NCBI RefSeq assembly: GCF_000381025.1 | Contig: NZ_KB905818.1 | Location: forward strand, 186,001-250,000 | Reading direction: 5' to 3' | Origin: Streptomyces sulphureus DSM 40104 | GTDB lineage: Bacteria; Actinomycetota; Actinomycetes; Streptomycetales; Streptomycetaceae | Length of the DNA: 64,000 nucleotides | Shown: positions 1 to 8,798 of the stretch, piece by piece | Layout: every line of letters starts with the position of its first letter | Numbering within the stretch: the stretch's first letter is position 1 | Made by a program: the position numbers and the translations under genes | Notes under the pieces: generated by a model | Told to the model about the DNA's origin: nothing | The model's database searches: none | What the model saw: the letters and a program-made list of their open reading frames with translations, nothing else

Positions 1-1
1 C

Positions 2-295
2 CTCGCCTTCGAGCGCGGCGAGGCGGCCCTCGGCGCGGGCTGCGTGGCCGCGGCGCTCCGTGGCCCCGAAGGCCCCGTCGCGGCGCTCTCCCTCTGCGGC
101 GAGGTGCGCACCGCGCCGCTGGAGCGCGTGGCCCCGCTCGTCGTCGACTCGGCACGCGAGATCTCCAGGGCGCTCTTCCCCGAGACGGGCGCCACTCGCG
201 CCCCGCGCCGCAACTGCGCGACCACACAACCGACTTGGTCGAGGGAGACCATGCTGCGCCTCGTCTCGGAGAGCCGTGCGGACGGGTGGATCTGA
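2..295 (+). CDS. IclR-family regulator, C-terminal fragment (cut by window edge)
   Basis: Only the last 97 residues are present; the reading frame is already open at base 2. The tail VAAALRGPEGPVAALSLCGE followed by a VDSAREIS helix is typical of the effector-binding domain of IclR regulators, which bind small ligands and repress or activate neighbouring catabolic genes. The N-terminal winged helix lies outside the window. It sits about 1 kb before the steroid genes and on the same strand as their main run, so it could regulate them, but a KstR-like TetR gene inside the island is the stronger candidate. The family call rests on the C-terminal domain only. Confidence 0.75.
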   Translation, partial: LAFERGEAALGAGCVAAALRGPEGPVAALSLCGEVRTAPLERVAPLVVDSAREISRALFPETGATRAPRRNCATTQPTWSRETMLRLVSESRADGWI

Positions 296-853
296 GGAGG
301 GACCAACCCGCCGGCGGTGAGCCGCGTCTGCGCTCAGTGTCCGACCGGCGAACGGGAACGCCGAGCAGCGAGGCGCCGTGCGGGGAGGGCCGGTGCGGCC
401 ACGTTCCGTCGAGGTCGACGCCTGCTCAGCGAGAGGCCGGAACGTACTCGGTCGCCTCCCACGGCACATCGACGTCGGAGGGACGTCGACCACTCAGCGA
501 CGAACGGGCCGCCCACCCGCTGTGCCGCGGCCACTTCGCGGGTGAGCGCTTCCGCAAGCGCCCGTCGTCGGCCAGTTCGCGATGCGGGGCCTTCACCGCC
601 GCCGTCCGCCCGCCGGGGCTCGGCCCAGGCAGACCCGCCCCATCCCGCCCGCGCCGAGCACCCGCAGGATGCGGAACGGTCCGACACTCCGTGGGTCGTC
701 CTGCGCCAACGCCTGCATCAACCTGTTTTGGTACACCCGAAGTTGTGCGCAGTCTCGACGCCGGGACTCATCCCGCCGATTGCTCAGGCGGCGGCGTCCG
801 ATGCGGCCGGCGTTCGGGAGCGTTGCGGTAGCAGCTTCCGGGGACGGTCGCGA
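296..853. other. Intergenic, no supportable gene
   Basis: Long open frames exist here on both strands only because GC is high. Their products are arginine/proline-rich with no recognisable motif, and no ribosome binding site or terminator stands out. Confidence 0.6.
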
Positions 854-1065
854 TCAGCCTCGCCCGAGTCCCGTTCGGTCGTTTCGCAGCGGACCGGAGG
901 TCAGACCCGCGAGCCCGACACCGATCAGCATGACGGCGCAGGCGGCAACGACGACGGTAGGGCCTGCGACGTCAGCGAGCGCGCCAAGCACGTTGTTCAT
1001 GAGGAGCAGAGCCATGCTCTGCACGAGGACGAGTACCGCTTGGACACGTGACAAGTGGATGTCGG
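854..1065 (-). pseudogene. Remnant of an MFS transporter C-terminus
   Basis: Read on the minus strand, this stretch gives two hydrophobic segments, ALLLMNNVLGALADVAGP and VVVAACAVMLIGVGLAGL, separated by a GALAD...GP loop. This is the pattern of the last helices of major facilitator permeases. Only about 65 residues look like protein; everything upstream in the frame is low-complexity and no start or RBS is visible. Most of a roughly 400-residue transporter is therefore missing. It could be a relic of an exporter or uptake protein once linked to the IclR gene or the steroid genes. Family assignment is by pattern only. Confidence 0.5.
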
Positions 1066-1310
1066 GTGACGAGGGCGCGGAGTCGTGCATCCGGGAACCG
1101 GCCGGATCACGTGCCGGGCAACGTTCCCAAGCCGCGGAAGAGTTGCCGCTCTCGCGGCTCAGGAGGCCGTTCACTGAAACGGCGAGGACTGGGACAGCCC
1201 GCAGAAGCCCACCGCTCGGCTGAGCAAGGAGGCCGCCAGAACCTCCGGCGAGCGTTCAGGCCGTCGGTGGGCACGAGTCCCCGCCGGACCGGCCCGCCCG
1301 TACCGACCCC

Positions 1311-1913
1311 TCACAGCGCATCCCACCCCAGCCCCCACCCCGCGCTTCCCGACGCGGTGTCCGGCGTCCCCTCGACCCCGAACCGCCCCCGGTAGAACAC
1401 CATCGGCCGCCCCTCGCGGCACGGTTCGAGGGTGTGGACGAGGCCGATGGCGATGTCGTGGTCGCCGGCGGTGTGGACCGTCTGCACGGTGGCGTGGATG
1501 CGTGCGAGGACGCCGCGGAGTGAAGGGGTGCCGTGGGGGGAGGGGTCCCACTCCAGGGCTTCGAACTTGCGGCCGTGGCGGGAGCCGAAGCGGGTGCACA
1601 GCTCCGTCTGGTCCTCGGCGAGGACGTTGACGGTGAACGTGCCCGAAGTGCGGATGCGGGGCCAGGCCCGGCCGCCGTGGTCGGCGCAGAAGAGCACGAG
1701 CGGAGGGTCGAGGGAGACCGAGGCGAAGGACTGGCAGGCGAAGCCGACGGGGCCCGCCGCGTCGGCGCCCGTCACGACGGTGACGCCGGAGGCGAATCGG
1801 CCCAGTACCGCACGGAGTTCGGCGGGAGAGGGGACGGCGGCGCCGCACGCGGGCCGTGCACGCTCGGCGTGCGCGTCTGCGGGGGACTCCGGCGTGACCG
1901 CCTCCGTCGACAT
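1311..1913 (-). CDS. hsaB: Flavin reductase component of 3-HSA monooxygenase (HsaB-like)
   Basis: A 200-residue protein of the flavin-reductase-like FMN-binding family. The core runs from LRAVLGRFASGVTVVTG (about residue 34) through GFACQSFASVSLDPPLVLF and TFTVNVLAEDQ to an HDIAIGLVHTLE segment near the C-terminus, as in HsaB, HpaC and other reductases that hand FMNH2 to a separate oxygenase. The ATG at 1913 was chosen because GGAGGTG lies just upstream. It is divergent from hsaD, and the shared gap holds an inverted repeat at 2059-2075. The oxygenase partner is expected to be the HsaA gene at 15850, and possibly also the HsaA-like gene at 8799. The exact partner is inferred from context. Confidence 0.85.
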   Translation of the reverse strand: MSTEAVTPESPADAHAERARPACGAAVPSPAELRAVLGRFASGVTVVTGADAAGPVGFACQSFASVSLDPPLVLFCADHGGRAWPRIRTSGTFTVNVLAEDQTELCTRFGSRHGRKFEALEWDPSPHGTPSLRGVLARIHATVQTVHTAGDHDIAIGLVHTLEPCREGRPMVFYRGRFGVEGTPDTASGSAGWGLGWDAL

Positions 1914-2058
1914 ACGGGTACACCTCCGATCCCGGCCGCTCGCGGTCGCGGGCGGCGCGGCCCCGACGGTAGGGGCGCCGTCGAGCAGCGCAGCACCGCG
2001 GTCCCGGTGAGTGGAACCGGCCGGTGAGAGGACGTTCGGGAGCACGCCGAGCGGTGCG

Positions 2059-2075
2059 GTCCCGCTGAACGGGAC
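2059..2075. promoter_or_regulatory. Candidate island operator, copy A
   Basis: GTCCCGCTGAACGGGAC: perfect 6-bp arms around 5 bp, in the divergent gap between hsaB and hsaD. The same repeat with variable centre occurs at 15734, 19440 and, with one mismatch, 21387. The adjacent bases 2081-2095 contain a further ACGGG/CCCGT dyad. Confidence 0.65.
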
Positions 2076-2235
2076 GAGCCGACGGGCGTCCCGTACACCC
2101 CGGTTAGCGTCGCGAAATCGATACGGGACGGAAGGCGAACGCAGCCTTGGTCCCGCCCGCCGTGTCGCACCGGCGCAACGCACCACCGGCGACCACCACC
2201 CTCCCCGAGTTCCCGAACTCCCCCGAACGAGGCGG

Positions 2236-3117
2236 ATGATGACGAAAGAGCTGAGCCACAAGTCGACCCTCCGCGAGCTCAAGACCGACCGCGGCGTGCT
2301 CCGTTACCACGAGGCAGGGGAAGGCCCGCCGCTGCTCCTGCTGCACGGGTCGGGCCCCGGCGTCACCGGCTGGCGGAACTTCCGCGGCAACCTGCCCGTC
2401 CTCGCCGAGCACTTCCGCTGCCTCGTCCTGGAGTTCCCCGGGTTCGGCGTGAGCGACCCGGTGGAAGGCGGCCACCCGATGGCGCTCGCCCAGGACGCGG
2501 CCGTGCGCTTCCTCGACGGGCTCGGGCTCGACCGGGTGCGGGTGATCGGAAACTCGATGGGCGGCATCGTCGCCACCCAGCTCGCCGTCGCGCACCCCGA
2601 GCGGGTGGAGCGCCTGGTGACGATCGGCGGCGTCGGCAGGAGCCTCTTCGGGCCCGCGCCCGCGGAGGGGATCAACCTGCTCATGGAGTTCACGGAGGAC
2701 CCGACGAGGGAGAAGCTCGTCGCCTGGCTCCACTCCATGGTCTACGACCCGGCGCTGGTCACCGAGGAGTTGGTCGAGGAGCGCTGGGAGCAGGCGACCG
2801 AACCGGCGACGCTGGCGAGCGCGCGGCGGATGTACGGCAGGGCGGCGTTCGCCGCGCAGGCGGCGGCCGCCGCGAAGGCCGACGCGACACCGCTCTGGGC
2901 GCAACTGCACAAGGTGCAGGCGCCGACGCTCGTCACCTGGGGGCGCGACGACCGCGTCAGCCCCGTCGACATGGCGGTGCTGCCGATGCGGACGCTGCCC
3001 AGGGGGGAGCTCCACGTCTTCCCCGACTGCGGGCACTGGGTGATGATCGAGCAGAAGGAGGCGTTCGAGAGCGCCGTGCTCTCCTTCCTCAACCGCCCGG
3101 TCGAAGGCGGTCGTTGA
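2236..3117 (+). CDS. hsaD: Meta-cleavage product hydrolase (HsaD-like, 4,9-DSHA hydrolase)
   Basis: A 293-residue alpha/beta hydrolase. The oxyanion-hole motif LLLLHGSGPGVTGW (residues 33-46) and the nucleophile motif GNSMGG (Ser about 107) match C-C bond hydrolases of meta-cleavage pathways. An Asp in WGRDDRVSPVD and a His in DCGHWVMIEQ complete the triad. HsaD cleaves the ring-opened steroid product 4,9-DSHA into DOHNAA and 2-hydroxyhexa-2,4-dienoate. The start is one of two tandem ATGs (2236 or 2239) behind a weak GAGG. The stop overlaps the TTG of the next gene by 4 bp, so the two are probably translationally coupled. The family is clear; the steroid substrate is inferred from the surrounding hsa/ksh genes. 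Confidence 0.85.
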   Translation: MMTKELSHKSTLRELKTDRGVLRYHEAGEGPPLLLLHGSGPGVTGWRNFRGNLPVLAEHFRCLVLEFPGFGVSDPVEGGHPMALAQDAAVRFLDGLGLDRVRVIGNSMGGIVATQLAVAHPERVERLVTIGGVGRSLFGPAPAEGINLLMEFTEDPTREKLVAWLHSMVYDPALVTEELVEERWEQATEPATLASARRMYGRAAFAAQAAAAAKADATPLWAQLHKVQAPTLVTWGRDDRVSPVDMAVLPMRTLPRGELHVFPDCGHWVMIEQKEAFESAVLSFLNRPVEGGR

Positions 3118-4784
3118 CGGTGGCGGCGGTGGACGGCACGGCGTGGGACGAGACCGTCGACTTCCTCGTCGTCGGCAGCGGCGCCGGTGGGATGGCCGCC
3201 GCGCTCTCGGCGGCGCGGGCGGGTCTGAAGGTGCTCGTCGTGGAGAAGGCAGCCACTTTCGGAGGCTCGACGGCGCTCTCCGGCGGCGGCATCTGGATAC
3301 CCAACAACCCGACCCTGCGCCGCAAGCGAGCCTCCGACGACCCGGACTCGGTCGTGCGCTACCTGCGCGCCATCACCGCGGGCGACGTCCCCGACGCGCG
3401 CTTGACCGCGTACGTCGAGCACGGTCCCGCACTCATGGAGCTGCTGGAGAGCAGCAGCCGGCACCTGCGGTTCTTCTGGGTCAAGGGGTACGCCGACTAC
3501 CACCCCGAGGAGGAGGGCGGCCGGGCACTCGGCCGGACGGTCGAGCCCCTGCCGTTCGACACCCGCAAGTTGGGCGCGGAAGAGGGCGCACAGAAGCCCA
3601 ACGGCATGAAGGGCCCCCTCGGCCTCTGGGTGACCTCGAAGGACTACCACGACCTCGCGATGGTCAAGCGCACCTGGCGCGGGCGCCGCGCCTCGCTCAC
3701 TGCCGCCTGGCGGGTCTCGTCGAACGTGGTGCGCCGCCGCCACATGGCGACGGGCGGCCGCGCGCTCGCCGCGCGGCTGCGGATGGCCCTCGGGGAGGCG
3801 GGGATACCGCTTCGTCTGGAGTCCCCGCTGCGTCAACTCGTGCGCGACGAGGACGGCTCGGTGCGCGGCGCCGTCGTCGCTGCGGGGCTGCGCGTCCGCG
3901 CCCGCCGCGGGGTCCTCCTCGCGACCGGCGGCTTCGACCACAACCGCGAGCTCCGCGAGAAGTACCTCCCGGACGGCGGCCGGGACGACGTCAGCGCGGG
4001 CGCGGCCGAGAACACGGGCGACGGCATCCTCGCGGGCCAGGAGGCGGGCGCGGCCCTGGAGTTCATGGACGACGCCTGGTGGATGCCGTCGGTCCGGCAC
4101 CCTTCGGGGGCGATCGTGCCGCTCGTCTCGGAGCGGTGCATCCCGCCCTCGGTGATCGTCTCGGCGGAGGGGCGGCGGTTCACCAACGAGTCGGCGCCGT
4201 ACGTCAACTTCGTCCACGACCAGCTCGAGGGCGGCCATGTGCCGGCCTGGTTCGTGATGGACGCCAAGGCACGCGCGCGCTACCCCTTCGCGCAGGTGCT
4301 CCCGGGTGCGCCCTTCCCCAAGGCGTACTACGAAGCGGGCACGGTCCACCGTGCCGAGACGCTCACCGCGCTCGCCGGGTCGATCGGCGTTCCCGCGGCG
4401 GCGCTCGCGGAGACGGTCCGCCGGTTCAACGGCTTCGCCCGCACGGGCCGCGACGAGGACTTCGGCCGCGGCGACAGCGCCTACGACCGCTACTACGGCG
4501 ACCCGACGCTGCCCAACCCGAACCTCGACGAGCTGACGAAGCCCCCGTACTACGCGGTCCGCATCGAGGCGGGCGACCTCGGCACCAAGGGCGGGCTCGT
4601 CTGCGACGAGCACAGCAGGGTGCTGCGCCCCGACGGCACCCACGTCCCGGGCCTGTACGCGACGGGGAACACCTCGGCGTCGGTGATGGGCCACGAGTAC
4701 GCGGGCGCCGGCGCGACGATCGGCCCGGCCATGGTCTTCGGGCACCTCGCGGCGCGGCACGCGGCAGCACGGGAGGAGGCGTGA
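3114..4784 (+). CDS. kstD: 3-ketosteroid delta1-dehydrogenase family flavoprotein (copy 1)
   Basis: A 556-residue FAD protein of the fumarate reductase/KstD family. It has an N-terminal Rossmann motif VVGSGAGGMAAAL (about 20-32), the GGSTALSGGGIW segment that follows it, and a C-terminal GNTSASVMGHEYAGAGATIGPAM block that carries the KstD-type tyrosine and FAD contacts. KstD removes hydrogens from C1-C2 of 3-ketosteroids, an essential step before B-ring opening. Start TTG 3114 overlaps the hsaD stop; GTG 3120 is an alternative. The stop overlaps kshB by 4 bp. Three KstD-like proteins lie in the island, so substrate preference (delta1 versus delta4 bonds, 5-alpha steroids) cannot be told from sequence alone. 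Confidence 0.8.
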   Translation: MTVAAVDGTAWDETVDFLVVGSGAGGMAAALSAARAGLKVLVVEKAATFGGSTALSGGGIWIPNNPTLRRKRASDDPDSVVRYLRAITAGDVPDARLTAYVEHGPALMELLESSSRHLRFFWVKGYADYHPEEEGGRALGRTVEPLPFDTRKLGAEEGAQKPNGMKGPLGLWVTSKDYHDLAMVKRTWRGRRASLTAAWRVSSNVVRRRHMATGGRALAARLRMALGEAGIPLRLESPLRQLVRDEDGSVRGAVVAAGLRVRARRGVLLATGGFDHNRELREKYLPDGGRDDVSAGAAENTGDGILAGQEAGAALEFMDDAWWMPSVRHPSGAIVPLVSERCIPPSVIVSAEGRRFTNESAPYVNFVHDQLEGGHVPAWFVMDAKARARYPFAQVLPGAPFPKAYYEAGTVHRAETLTALAGSIGVPAAALAETVRRFNGFARTGRDEDFGRGDSAYDRYYGDPTLPNPNLDELTKPPYYAVRIEAGDLGTKGGLVCDEHSRVLRPDGTHVPGLYATGNTSASVMGHEYAGAGATIGPAMVFGHLAARHAAAREEA

Positions 4785-5875
4785 CCTCCGCCGTGACGAC
4801 GCGCGCCCCTTCGCAGCCCGGCGAACAGCCGCCGCCCGCCCACGCGTTGCGCGTCACGGTCGCCGAGGTGGTGGCCGAGACCGAGGACGCCTGCTCGCTC
4901 GTCCTGCAGCCGGAGCCCGCCGACGTGCACCGCTTCGCCTACCGTCCCGGCCAGTTCCTCACGCTCCGCGTCCCGACGCCGGACGGCGGCTGGACGGCGC
5001 GCTGCTACTCGCTGGCGAGCTCCCCCGACACCGGGGAGCCGCTGAAGGTGACGGTCAAGCGCACGGCGGGGGGCCTCGGCTCCAACTGGATCTGCGACGA
5101 GGTGAGCCCCGGCACCCGCCTCGACGTCCTGCGCCCCGGCGGCACTTTCACACCGCCCTCGCTCGACGAGGACCTCGTCCTCTTCGCGGCGGGCAGCGGC
5201 GTCACGCCGGTGATGTCGATCCTCAAGTCCGCGCTCCGCGCGGGCACGGGGCGGGTGGCGCTCGTCTACGCCAACAGGGACGAGCGGTCGGTGATCTTCG
5301 GCGACGAGCTGCGGGAGCTGGCGCGGGACCACCCGGACCGGTTGCACGTCGTCCACCTGCTGGAGTCGCTCCAGGGGCTGCCGTCGGAGCCCGTACTGCG
5401 GGCGCTCGCCGGGGAGTTCGCCGCGCGTCGGGCGTTCGTGTGCGGTCCCGAACCCTTCATGGAGACGGTGGGCGCGGCGCTGCGGAGCCTGCGGGTGCCG
5501 CCCGAGCGCGTCCACGTCGAGCGCTACACCTCGCTGACGGGCGACCCGTTCGCCGCGCCCGAGCCCCCCGACCCGGACGAGTCGGACGACGGGCAGGACG
5601 CTGCGACGGTGCACGTCACCCTCGACGGCGAGACCCGCACCGTCCGCTGGCCGGCGGGCGCCCGCCTCCTCGACGTGCTCCTCGCCGCCGGGCTCGACGC
5701 CCCGTTCTCCTGCCGCGAGGGCGCGTGCAGCGCATGCGCCTGCCGCGTGCTGGAGGGCGAGGTGGAGATGGCACACAACGAGGTGCTGGAGCGCGAGGAC
5801 CTGGAGGAGGGCTACGTCCTCGGCTGCCAGTCCACCGCGCGCACCCCTGAAGTCGCCGTCACCTACGACGAGTAG
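4781..5875 (+). CDS. kshB: Ketosteroid 9-alpha-hydroxylase reductase component (KshB-like)
   Basis: A 364-residue FAD/2Fe-2S oxidoreductase. Domain order is FNR-type FAD domain (RCYSLASS near residue 78), NAD domain (AAGSGVTPVMSIL about 140 and CGPEPFMETV about 223) and a C-terminal plant-type ferredoxin with CREGACSACAC and a fourth Cys in GCQS. This architecture and length match KshB and related phenylacetyl/HcaD-type reductases. It would pass electrons from NADH to the Rieske oxygenase KshA, whose gene is 9 kb away on the other strand. GTG start overlaps the previous stop (GTGA). Confidence 0.82.
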   Translation: MTSAVTTRAPSQPGEQPPPAHALRVTVAEVVAETEDACSLVLQPEPADVHRFAYRPGQFLTLRVPTPDGGWTARCYSLASSPDTGEPLKVTVKRTAGGLGSNWICDEVSPGTRLDVLRPGGTFTPPSLDEDLVLFAAGSGVTPVMSILKSALRAGTGRVALVYANRDERSVIFGDELRELARDHPDRLHVVHLLESLQGLPSEPVLRALAGEFAARRAFVCGPEPFMETVGAALRSLRVPPERVHVERYTSLTGDPFAAPEPPDPDESDDGQDAATVHVTLDGETRTVRWPAGARLLDVLLAAGLDAPFSCREGACSACACRVLEGEVEMAHNEVLEREDLEEGYVLGCQSTARTPEVAVTYDE

Positions 5876-5893
5876 GCATCGCCAGGCCGATCC

Positions 5894-5917
5894 ACGACCC
5901 ACGACCCACGACCCACG
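5894..5917 (+). repeat. Short tandem repeat, ACGACCC x3.4
   Basis: Three perfect copies of the 7-mer ACGACCC plus a partial fourth lie just before the hsaE start, in the only gap between kshB and hsaE. The ribosome binding site (GGAGA) follows directly. The repeat number could vary by slippage; no function is shown. Confidence 0.7.
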
Positions 5918-5925
5918 GAGACCCC

Positions 5926-6711
5926 ATGCTGGACCCCGCCCAGCGCACCGCAGCCGCGGAGGCGCTGTGGACAGCCGAACGGGAGCGGACCCCCGTCGAG
6001 CCGCTGCGCGAGAGCCACCCCGGTATCGACGTCGTCGACGCGTACGAGATCCAACTCGCCAACATCCGCCGCCGAACGGCGCAGGGCGCACGCGTCCACG
6101 GGCACAAGGTCGGGCTCTCCTCGGCCGCGATGCAGCAGATGATGGGCGTCGACGAGCCCGACTACGGCCACCTGCTGAGCGACATGGTGCTCGACGCCGG
6201 CGAGCCCGTGGACACCTCCCGCTACCTCCAGCCGCGCGTCGAGGTGGAGGTCGGCTTCGTCCTCGGAGCCGCGCTGCCGGGCGAGGGCTGCACCGAGGAC
6301 GACGTGCGCGCGGCGACCGCGTACGTCGTCCCCGCGATCGAGCTGATCGACAGCCGGATCGAGGACTGGCGGATCGGCCTCGCCGACACCGTCGCCGACA
6401 ACGCCTCCTCCGCCGGCGTCGTCCTGGGCGAGGCCCGCGCCCCGCTCTCGGCGCTCGATGTCGCGGACGTCGACGCGGTGCTCCACCGCGGCGGCGAGGA
6501 GGTGGCGCGCGGCAACACCAGTGCGGTGCTGGGCGATCCGACGACGGCGGTCGCCTGGCTCGCCCGGAAGGTCGCCGGCTTCGGCGTCCGGCTGGAGGCC
6601 GGGCACCTCGTGCTCCCCGGCTCCTGCACCCGCGCCTGGGACGTGCGGCCAGGCGACGACGTCCGCGCCGAGTTCGACGGGCTCGGCTCCGTTTCCGTCC
6701 GATTCAGGTGA
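5926..6711 (+). CDS. hsaE: 2-hydroxypenta/hexa-2,4-dienoate hydratase (HsaE-like)
   Basis: A 261-residue member of the fumarylacetoacetate hydrolase fold hydratases. GHKVGLSSAAMQQMMGVDEPDYG (about residues 60-82) and the metal-binding VEVEVGFVLG stretch are characteristic of the BphH/MhpD/HsaE group. It adds water to 2-hydroxyhexa-2,4-dienoate released by HsaD, giving 4-hydroxy-2-oxohexanoate. It is followed after 7 bp by the aldehyde dehydrogenase and then the aldolase, the standard three-gene lower meta pathway, here in the order hydratase-dehydrogenase-aldolase. Confidence 0.88.
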   Translation: MLDPAQRTAAAEALWTAERERTPVEPLRESHPGIDVVDAYEIQLANIRRRTAQGARVHGHKVGLSSAAMQQMMGVDEPDYGHLLSDMVLDAGEPVDTSRYLQPRVEVEVGFVLGAALPGEGCTEDDVRAATAYVVPAIELIDSRIEDWRIGLADTVADNASSAGVVLGEARAPLSALDVADVDAVLHRGGEEVARGNTSAVLGDPTTAVAWLARKVAGFGVRLEAGHLVLPGSCTRAWDVRPGDDVRAEFDGLGSVSVRFR

Positions 6712-6718
6712 GGCGAGA

Positions 6719-7627
6719 ATGACCAAGGCAGCACCGGCACAGGCGACCGCGGCCATCGTCGGCCCCGGGAACATCGGGACCGACCTGATGTACAAGCTCC
6801 TGCGCTCGGAAGCGATCGAGCCGAAGTGGATGGTCGGCGTCGACCCGGAGAGCCCGGGGCTCAAGCGCGCCGCGGGCGAGGGGCTCGACGCGAGCGCCGA
6901 GGGCGTCGACCGGCTCCTCGACCGGGAGGACCGCCCCGACCTCGTCTTCGAGGCGACCTCGGCGGCCGTCCACCGGGCCAACGCTCCTCGCTACGCCGAA
7001 CTCGGCATCCAGACCGTCGACTTGACCCCGGCCGCGCTCGGCCCCGCCGTGGTGCCCGCGGTGAACCTCGGCGAGCATCTGGAGACGCCGAACGTCTCGT
7101 TGATCACGTGCGGCGGGCAGGCGACGATCCCGATCGTGCACGCCGTCTCGCGCGTGGTCCCCGTCGCGTACGCGGAGATCGTCGCGAGCGTCGCCTCGCC
7201 CTCGGCGGGTCCCGGAACGCGCGCCAACATCGACGAGTTCACGCACGCCACGAGCCGCGGCATCGAGACGATCGGCGGCGCGGAGCGCGGCAAGGCGATC
7301 ATCATCCTCAACCCTGCGGAGCCGCCGATGCTCATGCAGGACACCGTCTTCTGCGCGATCCCCGCCGACGCCGACCGCGCCGCCGTCGCCGACTCGGTCC
7401 ACCGCACCGTCGCGGAGGTCGCCGCGTACGTCCCCGGCTACCGGCTGCGCGCCGAGCCGCAGTTCGACGACCCGACGACGGTGAGCGGCGGCCTCGCACG
7501 CGTCGCCGTCTTCCTCGAGGTGGAGGGCGCGGGCGACTTCCTCCCTCCCTACTCAGGAAACCTCGACATCATGACGGCCGCCGCGACCCGGGTGGGAGAG
7601 GGCTTCGCCCGCCGCAACGGCGGCTGA
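6719..7627 (+). CDS. hsaG: Acylating aldehyde dehydrogenase (HsaG-like)
   Basis: A 302-residue NAD-dependent acetaldehyde/propionaldehyde dehydrogenase. It begins with the nucleotide-binding AAIVGPGNIGTDLMYKLL, and the catalytic Cys lies in LITCGGQATIPIVHAV near residue 130. It oxidises the aldehyde produced by HsaF to acetyl- or propionyl-CoA, normally within a channelled complex with the aldolase. The ATG at 6719 is preceded by a GAGG-type site. Length is normal for the BphJ/HsaG family. Confidence 0.9.
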   Translation: MTKAAPAQATAAIVGPGNIGTDLMYKLLRSEAIEPKWMVGVDPESPGLKRAAGEGLDASAEGVDRLLDREDRPDLVFEATSAAVHRANAPRYAELGIQTVDLTPAALGPAVVPAVNLGEHLETPNVSLITCGGQATIPIVHAVSRVVPVAYAEIVASVASPSAGPGTRANIDEFTHATSRGIETIGGAERGKAIIILNPAEPPMLMQDTVFCAIPADADRAAVADSVHRTVAEVAAYVPGYRLRAEPQFDDPTTVSGGLARVAVFLEVEGAGDFLPPYSGNLDIMTAAATRVGEGFARRNGG

Positions 7628-7681
7628 CGGCGCAGCCCGTCGACACCCCACCCAGCCACTCCGACCAGGGAGACCCCTGCC

Positions 7682-8734
7682 ATGCCCTACAGCGCCGACC
7701 TGGACGTCCGGGTCACTGACTCCTCGCTGCGGGACGGATCGCACGCCAAGCAGCACCAGTTCACCGCCGAGCACGTCCGCTCCGTCGTCGCCGCACTCGA
7801 CGGGGCGGGGGTGCCGGTGATCGAGGTCGCGCACGGCGACGGCCTCGGCGGCTCGTCCTTCAACTACGGCTTCAGCCACACCCCCGAACAGGAGCTCGTC
7901 CGGACGGCCGTGGAGACCGCGCGGCACGCGAGGATCGCCTTCCTGATGCTCCCCGGGCTCGGCGTCCAGGACGACATCAGGGAGGCCGCGGGGAACGGCG
8001 CCGCCGTCTGCCGGATAGCCACCCACTGCACCGAGGCCGACATCTCCGTCCAGCACTTCGGCCTTGCGCGCGAACTCGGCCTGGAGACCGTCGGGTTCCT
8101 GATGATGGCGCACAGTTCGCCGCCCGAGGCGCTCGCCAAGCAGGCACGGATCATGGCGGACGCCGGGTGCCAGTGCGTCTACGTCGTCGACTCGGCGGGC
8201 GCGCTGGTGCTGGAGGACACCTCGGCGCGAGTGGCGGCGCTCGTCGCCGAGTTGGGGACGGACGCGCAGGTCGGCTTCCACGGGCACGAGAACCTCGGGC
8301 TCGGCGTCGCCAACTCGGTGCTCGCGGCGCGCGCCGGAGCTGTCCAGATCGACGGCTCGACCCGGCGGTTCGGCGCCGGTGCGGGGAACACCCCGGTGGA
8401 GGCGTTCGCCGCCGTCGCCGAACGGCTCGGCCTCCGCACCGGGATCGACACCGCGAAGATCATCGACGCCGCCGAGGACGTCGTACGCCCCGTCATGGAC
8501 CGCGAGTGCCAACTCGACCGGCTCTCGCTGACGATGGGCTACGCGGGCGTCTACTCCTCCTTCCTCACCCACGCCGACCGGCAGGCCCGCCGCTACGGGG
8601 TCGCCGGCGCCGACATCCTCGTCGAGGCGGGCCGCCGACGGCTCGTCGGCGGCCAGGAGGACCAGCTCATCGAGATCGCCGTCGGACTCGCAGCAGAGGC
8701 GGCGGGCGACGGGCAACGCGCACAAGACCGGTGA
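7682..8734 (+). CDS. hsaF: 4-hydroxy-2-oxovalerate aldolase (HsaF-like)
   Basis: A 350-residue DRE-TIM metallolyase. TDSSLRDGSHAKQHQF (about 13-28) carries the catalytic Arg-Asp pair, and GFHGHENLGLG holds the metal-binding histidines. It splits 4-hydroxy-2-oxohexanoate into pyruvate and propanal, the latter taken by HsaG. GGAGA precedes the ATG by about 8 bp. The C-terminal DmpG communication domain (VYSSFLTHADRQARRYGV) is complete, so it should form the usual dimer with the dehydrogenase. Confidence 0.9.
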   Translation: MPYSADLDVRVTDSSLRDGSHAKQHQFTAEHVRSVVAALDGAGVPVIEVAHGDGLGGSSFNYGFSHTPEQELVRTAVETARHARIAFLMLPGLGVQDDIREAAGNGAAVCRIATHCTEADISVQHFGLARELGLETVGFLMMAHSSPPEALAKQARIMADAGCQCVYVVDSAGALVLEDTSARVAALVAELGTDAQVGFHGHENLGLGVANSVLAARAGAVQIDGSTRRFGAGAGNTPVEAFAAVAERLGLRTGIDTAKIIDAAEDVVRPVMDRECQLDRLSLTMGYAGVYSSFLTHADRQARRYGVAGADILVEAGRRRLVGGQEDQLIEIAVGLAAEAAGDGQRAQDR

Positions 8735-8798
8735 ACGAGCGGCGAGCGGGCCGCCGCACCGGCTCCCGCGAACGCCGCAGACGAGGAGACGTCGCACT

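Noticed and set aside
3143..5875. A 910-codon open frame across kstD and kshB in another frame
   Set aside because: It is the shadow of two real genes with clear FAD and 2Fe-2S motifs; its own upstream product is Arg/Pro/Gly-rich without domains and only becomes KshB after 4781.
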